Positions 7,968 to 17,610 of a DNA stretch of 64,000 nt are shown one piece after another. Position numbers and translations under genes: made by a program. The DNA is taken from assembly GCF_027947535.2 (NCBI RefSeq), contig NZ_JAAGKO020000037.1, forward strand, positions 22,121 through 86,120. Reading direction: 5' to 3'. The DNA is from Streptantibioticus silvisoli (GTDB lineage Bacteria > Actinomycetota > Actinomycetes > Streptomycetales > Streptomycetaceae). The notes beneath the pieces were generated by a model, which was given only the letters and a program-made list of their open reading frames with translations, did not search any database and was not told where the DNA came from. How positions within the stretch are numbered: the first letter of the stretch is position 1; each line of letters starts with the position of its first letter.

Positions 7968-9938
7968 ATGCCCACCCGCGCCCGCACACATTCCGGCGCC
8001 GCAGGTGCGGCCCGGGACCGGATCCGCGGCTGGCTGCTGGAGGGCCTGGCGGAGACGGCCCCGCGGCAGCAGGGGCCGCACGCCGCGCCGGAGGGGCCGC
8101 AGCAGGGCCGGCGGTGGTGGCGGGTGATGTGCCTGACCGGCGTGGACTACTTCTCCACCCTGGGCTACCAGCCGGGCATCGCCGCGCTGGCCGCCGGGCT
8201 GCTGTCGCCGCTGGCCACGGTGGTCCTGGTGCTGGTGACCCTGGCCGGCGCGCTGCCGGTCTACCGCCGGGTGGCCGAGGAGAGCCCGCACGGGGCGGGG
8301 TCGATCGCGATGCTGGAGCGGCTGCTGTCGTTCTGGCAGGGCAAGCTGTTCGTCCTGGTGCTGCTGGGGTTCGCCGCCACCGACTTCCTCATCACCATCA
8401 CCTTGTCGGCGGCCGACGCCTCGACCCACCTGATCGAGAACCCGAACTTCAACGGGTGGCTGCACGGTGACCAGATGGCGGTGACCCTGGTGCTGGTGGC
8501 GCTGCTCGGCGCGGTGTTCCTCAAGGGCTTCCTGGAGGCGGTCGGCGTCGCGGTGGTCCTGGTGGCCGCGTATCTGGCGCTGAACGTCGTGGTGGTCGCC
8601 GCCGGCCTGTGGCACGTCCTGCGGGCCGCCTCGGTGGTGGCCGACTGGTCGCACGCGCTGTCCGCCCAGCACGGCGGCGTGCTGCCCATGATCGGGCTGG
8701 CGCTGGTGTACTTCCCGAAGCTGGCGCTGGGGCTGTCGGGGTTCGAGACCGGCGTGGCGGTGATGCCGCACGTGGCGGGCGGGCCCGGTGACACCGAGGA
8801 GCGGCCGGCCGGACGCGTCGCGGGCACCAAGAAGCTGCTGACCACCTCCGCGGTGATCATGAGCGTCTTCCTGATCCTCACCAGTTTCATCACGACGCTG
8901 CTCATCCCGCAGAAGGAGTTCGCGGCCGGCGGCGCCGCCAACGGCCGGGCGCTGGCGTTCCTGGCGCACCACTACCTGGGCTCGGGCTTCGGCACGGTCT
9001 ACGACCTGTCGACCATCGCCATCCTGTGGTTCGCCGGCGCGTCGGCCATGGCCGGGCTGCTCAACCTGATGCCCCGCTACCTGCCGCGGTACGGCATGGC
9101 ACCGCGGTGGGCGCGGGCGGTACGCCCGATGGTGCTGGCCTTCATCGCCATCGCCTTCCTGGTGACCTGGCTGTTCGACGCCGACGTCGACTCCCAGGCC
9201 GGCGCCTACGCCACCGGGGTGCTCGTGCTCATCTCCTCCGCCGCCGTGGCCGTCACCATCGCCGCCCGCAAGGCCCGGCAGCGCTACCGAACGGTCGCGT
9301 TCGCCGTCGTCGCGGTGGTCTTCGTCTACACCACGGCCGCCAACGTCGTGGAACGCCCCGACGGTGTGAGGATCGGCGCCTGCTTCATCGCCGGCATCAT
9401 CGTGCTGTCGCTGGCCTCACGGCTCGCCCGGTCCTTCGAACTGCGGGTCACCGGGCTCGAACTGGACGCGATGACCGAGCGGTTCGTGCGCGACGCGGCG
9501 CACCGCACGATCCGGTTCATCGCCAACGAGCCGGACCGCCGGGACGCCGCCGAGTACCGCGACAAGCTCGCGCAGGTCCGCGAGGACAACGACGTGCCGC
9601 CCGAGCAGGACTTCATCTTCGTCGAGGTCTCGGTGCGCGACGCCTCCGACTTCGAGACGCTGCTGCGGGTGCGCGGCGAGGTGGCGCACCACCGCTACCG
9701 CGTCCTGACGGTGACCGGCTCCGTCGTCCCCAACGCGCTCGCCGCGTTCCTGCTGCACGTCCGCGACACCACCGGCCGCCGCCCGCACATCTACTTCGAG
9801 TGGACGGAGGGCAACCCCTTCAGCCACTTCCTGCGGTTCTTCCTGTTCGGCCAGGGCGAGGTCGCCCCCGTCACCCGCGAGGTGCTCCGCGAGGCCGAAC
9901 CCGACCGCGCCCGCCGCCCCCACGTGCACGTCGGCTAG
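7968..9938 (+). CDS. APC-superfamily permease with C-terminal cytosolic domain
   Basis: A 656-residue membrane protein. The ATG at 7968 follows AAGGGGA at 7 nt; an upstream in-frame start would add a non-conserved basic tail. After a ~50-residue hydrophilic N-terminus comes [20 protein letters not shown], the conserved first transmembrane helix, then about eleven more hydrophobic segments to roughly residue 490 (including [18 protein letters not shown]). The last ~160 residues are soluble and conserved, with [15 protein letters not shown] near the end. Such proteins are labelled amino acid or APC transporters in actinomycetes; the large soluble tail also recalls KUP/KimA-type potassium importers. 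The substrate cannot be told from the sequence. Confidence 0.8.
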   Translation: MPTRARTHSGAAGAARDRIRGWLLEGLAETAPRQQGPHAAPEGPQQGRRWWRVMCLTGVDYFSTLGYQPGIAALAAGLLSPLATVVLVLVTLAGALPVYRRVAEESPHGAGSIAMLERLLSFWQGKLFVLVLLGFAATDFLITITLSAADASTHLIENPNFNGWLHGDQMAVTLVLVALLGAVFLKGFLEAVGVAVVLVAAYLALNVVVVAAGLWHVLRAASVVADWSHALSAQHGGVLPMIGLALVYFPKLALGLSGFETGVAVMPHVAGGPGDTEERPAGRVAGTKKLLTTSAVIMSVFLILTSFITTLLIPQKEFAAGGAANGRALAFLAHHYLGSGFGTVYDLSTIAILWFAGASAMAGLLNLMPRYLPRYGMAPRWARAVRPMVLAFIAIAFLVTWLFDADVDSQAGAYATGVLVLISSAAVAVTIAARKARQRYRTVAFAVVAVVFVYTTAANVVERPDGVRIGACFIAGIIVLSLASRLARSFELRVTGLELDAMTERFVRDAAHRTIRFIANEPDRRDAAEYRDKLAQVREDNDVPPEQDFIFVEVSVRDASDFETLLRVRGEVAHHRYRVLTVTGSVVPNALAAFLLHVRDTTGRRPHIYFEWTEGNPFSHFLRFFLFGQGEVAPVTREVLREAEPDRARRPHVHVG

Positions 9939-10166
9939 GACGGCCGCCCCGCTCCCCCGCGTGCACGTCGGCCAGGACCCGCCCACCGCTCCCCCGCGGG
10001 CCCCGACGCACCCGCCCCGACGCACCCGCCCCGGCGCCGCGGACCCGGCCGCCCGTGACGGTGCCGTACCTCCGCGACCGGCGATTGTCCGAGGTCACCA
10101 GTAAGTTCAGCGGTGTTCCGCCGTGACGGCGTGAGAAGTCCCCCCGGGTGCATTGGAGATGCTGCG

Positions 10167-10670
10167 TTGTCGGATTGGGAGAGGTCGAGCACGGCACGGG
10201 TGATACCGCCCGCACGGCCGCGCAAGCTGGCCAAGGTGCCGTTCGTCGAACTGGCCGACGGACGCCTCCAGGGCGTGGTGTCCAGCGGCTCGGACATCGA
10301 ACGGGTCTACGTCTCGTCGATCGCGGCGGGCAGTTGGACGTTCGCGTGCAGTACCAACAACAACCGGCCCTGCGGCGGCGCCCGGGGAGGGTTCTGCAAC
10401 CACATCCGGGCCCTGGTCAACGAGGCGGTGCTCCAGTACGGCGCCGAGCGCGTCGCCCGTTACCTCAGGGTGGAGACCGCCGACGGGGAGCCGGACGCGC
10501 AGGGCGTCACCGACGCGATGAGCGCCGCGCGGCCGCCGCAGGGCGACACCGCGGCCGCCGCCCCCGTCTTCAGCCGCTTCCTGCGCCACCTGGCCTACCT
10601 GGAACTGGCGCCGACCACCGCGCCGCTGCCGGAGATGCAGTGGTTCCCGCCGACCAGGGCGGTGGCGTGA
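10167..10670 (+). CDS. SWIM-type zinc-finger protein (YehQ-like N-terminal part)
   Basis: A 167-residue protein with the start set at TTG 10167 because GGAG lies 7-8 nt upstream and the conserved sequence begins soon after. Residues 57-80 carry the zinc-finger-like pattern C61, C69 and CNH (C77, H79) preceded by GSWTF, resembling the CxC...CxH of SWIM domains, which bind DNA or proteins. It is the first gene of a tight five-gene operon; its TGA overlaps the next ATG by one base. Together with the next gene (167 + 462 residues) it approaches the size I recall for the single E. coli protein YehQ, so the pair may be a split form of it (inference). Confidence 0.75.
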   Translation: MSDWERSSTARVIPPARPRKLAKVPFVELADGRLQGVVSSGSDIERVYVSSIAAGSWTFACSTNNNRPCGGARGGFCNHIRALVNEAVLQYGAERVARYLRVETADGEPDAQGVTDAMSAARPPQGDTAAAAPVFSRFLRHLAYLELAPTTAPLPEMQWFPPTRAVA

Positions 10671-12058
10671 TGCGCGCCGACCTGCTCGCCGAACCGACGG
10701 CCGGACTGGACGAGGCCCTGGCCGCCGTCGACGCCTTCGACCGGGCCCTCACCGGCGGCCTGCTGCGCCCGCAGCCCGCGCAGGCCGCCGGCCTGGCGGA
10801 GCTGGCCGGCGCCGTCGCGGGGACGCCGCTGGCCGCCAGGGTCGCCGAGGCGGCCGACCGGGCGGCGGCCGGCGCCGCGGGCGAGGACCACCTCGTCGCC
10901 CTCGCCGCCGCCCGCACCGCGCTGCTGGGCTCCGTGCACGACGCCCTGATGACCCGGGTCGTGGAGGCCACCGGCCGGCCGCACGACGAGGAGCCCGCCC
11001 CCGCGCCCGGCGAGCAGCCGGCCGTGAACCTGCTGGCCGCCGCCCGCTCGTGGCTGTGCGACCTGGCGCGTTGCGGCTGGCGGGGCATCGACCACGAGGT
11101 GGTCTCCGGGGCGGCGCAGGTCGTCTCCGCGATGCTGCCCGACCCCGCCCTGCGCCGGCTGGCGACGCTCCTGGACGGCTTCGCCGCCGAACTCGCCGCC
11201 TGCTGCCCCGGCGCCACCCTGGACCGCGTCCCGGAGCGCCGCTGGGCCGACCTGTGGTCCCGCGCGACGCTGCTGACGGTGCCCGGCGCGGCCGGGACAC
11301 CGGTGACCTCCACGGTCACCGGCCGGCTGCTGCCGCTCGGCGTAGACGTGCAGGAACACGCGACGGCCGTGCAGGCCCAGGTCCACGCGGTGTTCGAGCC
11401 CGCGGACGGCGGCACGCCCCGCCTGGTGCGGGCCGGGGTGTCGGTGCCCAAGCCCGACACGGTCGTCGGCGCCGGCCTGTGGCAGCTGCTGCGCCCGCAC
11501 CTGTCGCTGCTGGCGGCCGTCAGCGAAGGCCGCTCGATGGACCTGGCCGACATGCCGGTCACCGCCGAGGGCGACCTGGTCTGGGCCGACGGACACGCCC
11601 GGCCGGGTGAGCCCGCCGACGCCTTCGCCACCGCCCGCGTCGCCCTGCCGACCGCCACCGGCACGGCGACCGCGGCGCTGGACCGGCACCCGGCGCGCAT
11701 CGCCGTACCGGTGTTCCTGGAGGGCTACACCGCCGGGCAGGACGACGGCACGCTGACGTTCACCGTCGCCGGACACGCCCTCGCCGTCGACACCGACCGC
11801 GTGCCGGCCGCCGGCCCGCTCACCCCGGAGGCCGTCGCGGCCTCCGGCGCGTGCATCGGGCTGCTGCGCTGGGACAACGGGGCGTACCGCGTCCAGCCGC
11901 TGGCCGTCGAGACGACGGTGCGGAAGAAGGCGGTCGCGATCCACGCCGGCGGCTGGGCCGGCGGCACCACCGACAAGGCCGGGGTGAAGGCCGAGAAGGC
12001 CGCCACCGACGCCGTGGCCGTGCTGCGGGAGCGGGCCGGGAAGCTGTTGCGGAAATGA
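10670..12058 (+). CDS. Conserved hypothetical protein of the SWIM/VWA/MoxR operon
   Basis: A 462-residue, alanine-rich, largely helical protein with a beta-rich middle (about residues 190-400). No catalytic motif or membrane segment was recognised. The C-terminus is basic (ending AGKLLRK). The ATG at 10670 shares its first base with the stop of the SWIM gene, and its own stop overlaps the next ATG (ATGA at 12055-12058), which indicates translational coupling on both sides. Its job is inferred only from context: a component of the MoxR/VWA machine encoded by this operon, possibly the C-terminal half of a split YehQ-like protein. Confidence 0.75.
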   Translation: MRADLLAEPTAGLDEALAAVDAFDRALTGGLLRPQPAQAAGLAELAGAVAGTPLAARVAEAADRAAAGAAGEDHLVALAAARTALLGSVHDALMTRVVEATGRPHDEEPAPAPGEQPAVNLLAAARSWLCDLARCGWRGIDHEVVSGAAQVVSAMLPDPALRRLATLLDGFAAELAACCPGATLDRVPERRWADLWSRATLLTVPGAAGTPVTSTVTGRLLPLGVDVQEHATAVQAQVHAVFEPADGGTPRLVRAGVSVPKPDTVVGAGLWQLLRPHLSLLAAVSEGRSMDLADMPVTAEGDLVWADGHARPGEPADAFATARVALPTATGTATAALDRHPARIAVPVFLEGYTAGQDDGTLTFTVAGHALAVDTDRVPAAGPLTPEAVAASGACIGLLRWDNGAYRVQPLAVETTVRKKAVAIHAGGWAGGTTDKAGVKAEKAATDAVAVLRERAGKLLRK

Positions 12059-13536
12059 CCGAGCACACCGACCGGCCGGCGGCCGGAAACCCCACCGCCC
12101 CCGACCCCGCGCCCGACCCCTTCGAGACCCGCCGTCAGGTGCAGTACTGGCGGCTGCTCGCCCGGCTGTTCGACCACGAGGAGCAGCCCACCCTGGAGTC
12201 GGCGAGCCTCGCCGTCGTCGAGGACATCGGGCTGCCGTCCGCGCTGCTGGACCCGCAGACCTCCGTCGACTCCATCGTGCAGCGGCACCCGGAGCTGGCC
12301 GCCGAACTCGACGGCCTGATGGTCCCCGCCCCCGCCCCCGAAGACGCCGCTGACGCCGCTGACACCGAAGACACCGCCGAAGGCACCGACACCGACAGCA
12401 CGCGCGACCGGGCCGCCGAGGTCCGCCGTGCGGCCCTGGTGTCGAAGGTGCTGCTCAACGTCTTCGCCTCCGGCACCGGCACGGTCACCGCCGGACAGCT
12501 GGCGCGCTGGCAGTCCGACGCGGGCTGGCTGGAGCGGGCGCTCGGCTGCGAACCCGGCGGCCTGCGCGGCGGCCGGGCCGGCGCGGCGGGAACGGGTACC
12601 GGGGCGGCCGGCCGCGGCCCGGCGCCCGGCCCGGACCGGCTGATCCCGGCGATCGGCCCCGAACTCGGCGCGATCGAGGCCGGCCTGGTCCGGCGGATGC
12701 AGCTGCGCGAGGTGCTGGCCGACCCCCGGCTCGCCGCCCGGCTGACCCCCAGCATGTCGCTGATCGAGCAGTTGCTGCGGGACAAGAACAACCTCTCCGG
12801 TGTGGCGCTGGCCAACGCCAAGGACCTGATCCGGCGGTTCGTCGACGAGGTCGCCGCCGTGCTGCGCACCCAGGTGGAGAAGGCCACGGTCGGCGCCCTG
12901 GACCGCTCCGTCCCGCCCAAGCGGGTCTTCCGCAACCTCGACCTGGACCGCACGATCTGGAAGAACCTCACCAACTGGAGCCCGCAGGAGGAGCGGCTGT
13001 ACGTCGACCGCCTCTACTACCGGCACACCGCCCGCAAGACGATGCCCCAGCGGCTGATCGTCGTCGTGGACCAGTCCGGTTCCATGGTCGACTCGATGGT
13101 CAACTGCACCATCCTGGCGTCGATCTTCGCCGGGCTGCCGAAGGTGGACGTCCACCTGATCGCGTACGACACGCAGGCGCTCGACCTCACGCCGTGGGTG
13201 CACGACCCGTTCGAGACCCTGCTGCGCACCCAGTTGGGCGGCGGCACCGACGGCACGGTCGCCATGGCGCTGGCCCAGCCGAAGATCGCCGAGCCGCGCA
13301 ACACCGTGGTGGTGTGGATCTCCGACTTCTACGAATGGCGCACCGAGGAGCTGTTCGCGAGCATGACCGCCATACACCGCTCCGGAGCGAAGTTCATCCC
13401 GGTCGGCTCGGTGACCAGCGCCGGCCGCGGCAGCGTCAACCCGTGGTTCCGCGAACGCTTCAAGGACCTCGGCACGCCGGTGCTGTCCGGCCACATCCGC
13501 AAGCTCGTGCAGGAACTCAAGACGTTCCTCGCCTAG
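12055..13536 (+). CDS. VWA-domain protein (YehP-like)
   Basis: A 493-residue protein whose C-terminal ~170 residues form a von Willebrand factor A domain of the CoxE/YehP type. The metal-binding MIDAS motif DQSGS is intact (Asp339, Ser341, Ser343), with a downstream Thr in GGGTDGTV and Asp in WISDFYEW. The N-terminal part is helical with an acidic Ala/Asp/Thr-rich linker near residues 90-120. VWA proteins of this kind act with MoxR-type AAA+ ATPases, and such an ATPase gene follows 72 bp downstream. Cytoplasmic: no signal peptide. The start overlaps the previous stop as ATGA. The client of the complex is unknown. Confidence 0.9.
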   Translation: MTEHTDRPAAGNPTAPDPAPDPFETRRQVQYWRLLARLFDHEEQPTLESASLAVVEDIGLPSALLDPQTSVDSIVQRHPELAAELDGLMVPAPAPEDAADAADTEDTAEGTDTDSTRDRAAEVRRAALVSKVLLNVFASGTGTVTAGQLARWQSDAGWLERALGCEPGGLRGGRAGAAGTGTGAAGRGPAPGPDRLIPAIGPELGAIEAGLVRRMQLREVLADPRLAARLTPSMSLIEQLLRDKNNLSGVALANAKDLIRRFVDEVAAVLRTQVEKATVGALDRSVPPKRVFRNLDLDRTIWKNLTNWSPQEERLYVDRLYYRHTARKTMPQRLIVVVDQSGSMVDSMVNCTILASIFAGLPKVDVHLIAYDTQALDLTPWVHDPFETLLRTQLGGGTDGTVAMALAQPKIAEPRNTVVVWISDFYEWRTEELFASMTAIHRSGAKFIPVGSVTSAGRGSVNPWFRERFKDLGTPVLSGHIRKLVQELKTFLA

Positions 13537-13608
13537 CCGTTCCTCGCCCGGGACCTGCCCGGAGGCGTTCCCCACCGCACGACGTTCCCCGTTCAGAAAG
13601 GCCCTGTT

Positions 13609-14721
13609 GTGTCCGACCTGTTGCGCGCTCCCGCCGAGATCAAGTACGCCGAGGAACTGGACTGGCTGGAGTCCGTCGACGACAACCCCAAGCCCTTCTC
13701 CTGGCGGCTGTCGCCGAAGATGGTCCGCCTGTTCGTCCTGGGCTCCGAGCGGTCCGACGGGCTGGAGCGGGAGATATCGCAGAAGTGGTACGGCGACCGC
13801 AGCTTCGTCGAGCGGTCCATCGTCACGCTCGCCTCCGACCGCGGCCTGCTGCTCATCGGTGACCCCGGCACCGGCAAGAGCTGGCTGGCCGAACTGCTGT
13901 CCGCCGCGATCTGCCGCAACTCCACGCTGGTCGTGCAGGGCACCGCCGGCACCACCGAGGACCACATCAAGTACTCCTGGAACGTGTCCATGGTCATCGC
14001 CAAGGGCCAGTCGCGGGAGTCGATGATCCCCTCGCCGATCATGACCGCGATGGAGACCGGCGCCATCGGCCGTTTCGAGGAACTCACCCGCTCCACCAGC
14101 GACGTGCAGGACGCGCTGATCTCGATCCTGTCCGAGAAGTACGTCTCGGTGCCGGAGCTGGACAGCGACGGCATCGTCTTCGCCAAGCCCGGCTTCTCGA
14201 TCATCGCCACCGCCAACAGCCGCGACCGGGGCGTCAACGACCTGTCCTCCGCGCTCAAGCGCCGCTTCAACTTCGTGCGCATCCCGGTGGTGACGAACAA
14301 GAAGAGCGAGGCGCAGATCGTCCGCTTCCGCACCGAGGAGCTGCTGCGCCGCCACCGGATCGAGCTGGACGTGCCGCCGACGCTGCTGGAGGTGCTGCTC
14401 CAGAGCTTCGCCGACCTGCGCGCCTCGGCCGCCGCGGCCGGCAGCGACGACGAGAAGCTGGAGTCCGCGCTGTCGACCGCCGAACAGATCGGCGTGCTGG
14501 AGGACGCGATCCTGCACGGCGACTTCTTCGGCGACCGCACCCTGACCGCCCGCACGCTGGCCGCCTCGCTCGTCGGATCGCTGGCCCGGCGCGAGCCGGA
14601 GGACCTGGCCATCCTCAACAAGTACCTGCACGGCGTGGTCGAGCCGCGCAGCAAGGAGGAGGGCGGGTCCTGGCCGGAGTTCCTGGAGGGCGGCCGCGAC
14701 GCGATCGCCACCCTGTCATGA
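13609..14721 (+). CDS. MoxR-type AAA+ ATPase (YehL-like)
   Basis: A 370-residue ATPase. Walker A is GDPGTGKS at residues 84-91. A Walker-B/MoxR-like stretch follows (METGAIGRFEELTRS), then sensor 1 (IIATANSRDRG) and the arginine-rich segment SSALKRRFNFVRIP. The GTG at 13609 is preceded by AAAGG at about 7 nt. MoxR ATPases are chaperone-like remodelling machines that work with VWA proteins, here encoded immediately upstream. The stop overlaps the start of the DUF5682 gene (ATGA). This is the motor of the operon; the substrate is unknown. Confidence 0.92.
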   Translation: MSDLLRAPAEIKYAEELDWLESVDDNPKPFSWRLSPKMVRLFVLGSERSDGLEREISQKWYGDRSFVERSIVTLASDRGLLLIGDPGTGKSWLAELLSAAICRNSTLVVQGTAGTTEDHIKYSWNVSMVIAKGQSRESMIPSPIMTAMETGAIGRFEELTRSTSDVQDALISILSEKYVSVPELDSDGIVFAKPGFSIIATANSRDRGVNDLSSALKRRFNFVRIPVVTNKKSEAQIVRFRTEELLRRHRIELDVPPTLLEVLLQSFADLRASAAAAGSDDEKLESALSTAEQIGVLEDAILHGDFFGDRTLTARTLAASLVGSLARREPEDLAILNKYLHGVVEPRSKEEGGSWPEFLEGGRDAIATLS

Positions 14722-17528
14722 GCGGCACCCACGAGGGGACCTTCGAGGGGCTGCGCGGGCAGTTGCACCAGGCCGCCGCGACGTTCGCCGACGGGCCCGA
14801 CGCGCTGGAGGGCATCCTGCTCGGCATCGTCGACGACGTCGACCGCGCGGTGCGCGAGCCGTTGGAGATCTTCCCCGTCTGCCACCACTCCCCCGCCTCG
14901 GCGATCGCGATGGCGCGCCGCCTGCGGGACAAGCAGCCGAAGGTCGTGTACCTGGAGCTGTGCGAGGACATGGCGCCGCTGCTGACCGAACTGCGCAACT
15001 GCACGCTGCCGGTGGCGGTGCAGGCGTTCGCGACCGACGTCGACGGCTTCCCGGCCGAGTGGTCCCCGCTGTCGGTGGTCGCCCCGATCACCGAGGCGTC
15101 GGCGGAGTACCAGGCGATCGCCTACGCGCTGGACACCCCCGGCGTCGAACTCGTCCTGGTCGACCGCTCCTCCGACCACGTCTTCCAGTGGGACGCGCGC
15201 GCGGAGCGGGACGCCGATCCGGGCGCCGGGGCGGCGGTGCCGGACGTGCCGGTGGCCGAGGAGGCCGCGCTGCACGGTGACGCGGTCGGCGTGGAGATCG
15301 GCGACCTGCGGCCGCGCTTCGCCGAACTGGAGGAGCACCTGCTGCGGCACGGCCGGGTGCGGCACTGGTCGGAGTGGTGGCACCAGTACGTCGAACTGCC
15401 GCTCGGCGACAGCGACCACGACACCTACCGCCAGGTCATGCTGCTGATCGGCAGCCTGCTGCGGCGCCTGTCGCCCGGCGATCCGCACCGGGTGCGGGTC
15501 GACGAGGACCGCGAGCGGTTCATGTGGACCAGGATGCGCGAGCACCTGACGGCGACCGGCACCGATCCGGCGGACTGCCTCTACGTCTGCGGCGCCTTCC
15601 ACGCGGCCAGCCGGGTCGCGGAGTTCGGCGTCCACGGCACCGACACCTTCACCATCTCCCCGCGCAGCGCCACCACCTGGCAGCACGGCCTGATCCCGTC
15701 CAGCCACGCGGCGATCGAGGCGCAGTTCGGCCTGGCCGCCGGCTCGGTGTCGATCGCCGCGACGGTCTGGGCGAAGAACCTCCGGCGCACCCGGGTCGAG
15801 CCGTACCGGCTGCTGGGCCAGGCGGGCGGCAAACGGCCGAAGGCCCGCCAGGCGACGGCCGCGCCACCTCCCGCACCGCAGCCGGCACCGTCCGACAAGC
15901 TGACCGGCTTCCTGGGGCGGCCGCCCGTCCTGGACCGGCTGGACGAGGCCGAACTGCTGGGCTGGTCGGTGGAGGTGGTGCGCGCCGCACGCCGCAACGG
16001 CTACCTGGCCTCCACCGCCGACGCCATCGCGGTGTTCGAGACGTCGATCCTGCTGGCCGGGATGCGCGACCGGGCCCGGCCCACGCCGTACGACTTCCAG
16101 GACGCGGCCGTCACCTGCCTGGAGAAGGACACCGTGCCCGGCCGGCGCGACGTGCGCCGGATCGTGGAGATCATGATGGGCGGCGACCGGATCGGCCAGG
16201 TCGGCTACGACGCGCTGCCGCCGCTGGCCCGCGACGTGCACGACCGGCTCGCGCCGCTGAACCTGAAGCTCCAGCAGCGCGGTGTGCAGCGGGCGCTGCT
16301 CGACATCGCCGCCCGGCCGGAGCTGGGGCGCTGCTCCGACGTGCTGTGGATGCTGCGCCGCCTGATGCCGCAGGGCGCCGCGCGGCCGATCATGGGTGAG
16401 CGGAGCCTGGGCGAACGGTCGATCCAGGAGTCGTGGGACCTGGCGCTGGGCACCCACCAGCGCGCGCTGATCGAGCTGGGCTACGAGGGCGTCAGCATCG
16501 AGCAGGTCCTCGAACAGCGCCTGCGCCGCACCGCGTACGCCCCGCAGGCCACCACGGCGACGGTCCTGGAAGCCGTCGAGGACGCGACGCTGTACCTGCG
16601 CGGCCGCCGCCTGCCCGACGAGCTGGGCACCCGCGCGCTGGAGGTGCTGTCGGCCGAACGCGGCGTGGACGGCGCCCCGGAGGTGCTGCGCCGGGTGCGG
16701 CGGCTGCTGGCGTACTACCGCACCGCGGAACCGGTGCTGCCGTCGTGGATCGAGTCCTTCGTCAAGGCCGGCTACGCGCACTACTGCACGCTGCTGCCGA
16801 CCGCGTTCACCGACGACGACGCCACGGTCCGGCAGGTGGCGGCGATGCTGGGGTTCCTGTTCAGCATGGAGGGCCTGGCGCTGTCGCTGGGCTGCGACCG
16901 CACCCAGCTGGAGCTGGCGGTCGCCCAGTCGCACCCCGGCGAACCGTCGAAGACGGCCCTGCTGTGGGCGGCGCGCACGCAGCTGGGGCAGCTGTCCCGC
17001 GCGGACCTTCGGGCCCGGTGCGACGAGCTGCTCGCCAACCCCTTGGTGGTGCCGGCCTACCCGCGCTACCTCAGCGGCTTCGTCCACGCCCTGGAACCGG
17101 TCCCGGGCCTGACCGACTTCGTCGTCGAGGCGGTGTCGAACGCCTTCGGGCGGCTGCCGGACCCGGTGCTGCTGCCGTGGCTGCCGACCCTCATCACCAC
17201 GTTGCGCTCCGGCGGCGCCGAGCTGGCCCCGCTGCTGATCCGGGAGGCCGGGCGGATCTTCCCCGGCCGGCTCGCGGCGGTCGACGCGTGGGTGCCGCCG
17301 TGGCGGGCGGCGCAGGCGGCGCCGGCGGTGCGGCCGGCGCCGGGCGCGGACGGCGGCCGCGGTGGGGTGCTGCTCGCCGCCCACCGTGCGACGTGCGACG
17401 CGGTGGCGGCCCTGCTGGGCTGCGACGGGACGTGGCAGGCGGCGGACGCCGCACCGTCGGGCGTGGCGCTGGCCGGTCGGCACCCGGACACGGCGGTGGC
17501 GTTGGAGGCGCTGTTGGGCGGCCCCTGA
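14718..17528 (+). CDS. DUF5682-family protein (YehM-like)
   Basis: A 936-residue protein starting at an ATG that overlaps the ATPase stop. The N-terminal ~370 residues hold the most conserved motifs: CHHSPASA (residues 55-62), VYLELCED, LVDRSSDHVF, and CGAFHAASR. This His/Glu pattern resembles the TraB/ChaN/EreA-like group, so a hydrolase-like domain is possible (inference). A Pro-rich linker near residues 375-395 leads to a long helical C-terminal region. There are no membrane helices. Last gene of the SWIM-462aa-VWA-MoxR-DUF5682 operon, which has the same family content as E. coli yehL, yehM, yehP and yehQ. Confidence 0.88.
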   Translation: MSGTHEGTFEGLRGQLHQAAATFADGPDALEGILLGIVDDVDRAVREPLEIFPVCHHSPASAIAMARRLRDKQPKVVYLELCEDMAPLLTELRNCTLPVAVQAFATDVDGFPAEWSPLSVVAPITEASAEYQAIAYALDTPGVELVLVDRSSDHVFQWDARAERDADPGAGAAVPDVPVAEEAALHGDAVGVEIGDLRPRFAELEEHLLRHGRVRHWSEWWHQYVELPLGDSDHDTYRQVMLLIGSLLRRLSPGDPHRVRVDEDRERFMWTRMREHLTATGTDPADCLYVCGAFHAASRVAEFGVHGTDTFTISPRSATTWQHGLIPSSHAAIEAQFGLAAGSVSIAATVWAKNLRRTRVEPYRLLGQAGGKRPKARQATAAPPPAPQPAPSDKLTGFLGRPPVLDRLDEAELLGWSVEVVRAARRNGYLASTADAIAVFETSILLAGMRDRARPTPYDFQDAAVTCLEKDTVPGRRDVRRIVEIMMGGDRIGQVGYDALPPLARDVHDRLAPLNLKLQQRGVQRALLDIAARPELGRCSDVLWMLRRLMPQGAARPIMGERSLGERSIQESWDLALGTHQRALIELGYEGVSIEQVLEQRLRRTAYAPQATTATVLEAVEDATLYLRGRRLPDELGTRALEVLSAERGVDGAPEVLRRVRRLLAYYRTAEPVLPSWIESFVKAGYAHYCTLLPTAFTDDDATVRQVAAMLGFLFSMEGLALSLGCDRTQLELAVAQSHPGEPSKTALLWAARTQLGQLSRADLRARCDELLANPLVVPAYPRYLSGFVHALEPVPGLTDFVVEAVSNAFGRLPDPVLLPWLPTLITTLRSGGAELAPLLIREAGRIFPGRLAAVDAWVPPWRAAQAAPAVRPAPGADGGRGGVLLAAHRATCDAVAALLGCDGTWQAADAAPSGVALAGRHPDTAVALEALLGGP

Positions 17529-17610
17529 CGGCGGCGGGGAGCGGCGGGCGGGCGGCGCCGGCCCGGTCCCGGACGCGGCCGGGCGGTGGGGCGCGGTCGC
17601 GGGCGTGCCG

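Noticed and set aside
11725..17483. Very long antisense open frames (about 970 and 1300 codons) opposite the SWIM/VWA/MoxR/DUF5682 operon
   Set aside because: They arise from high GC at third positions of the real genes. The composition is typical of antisense shadows and no conserved motif is present.
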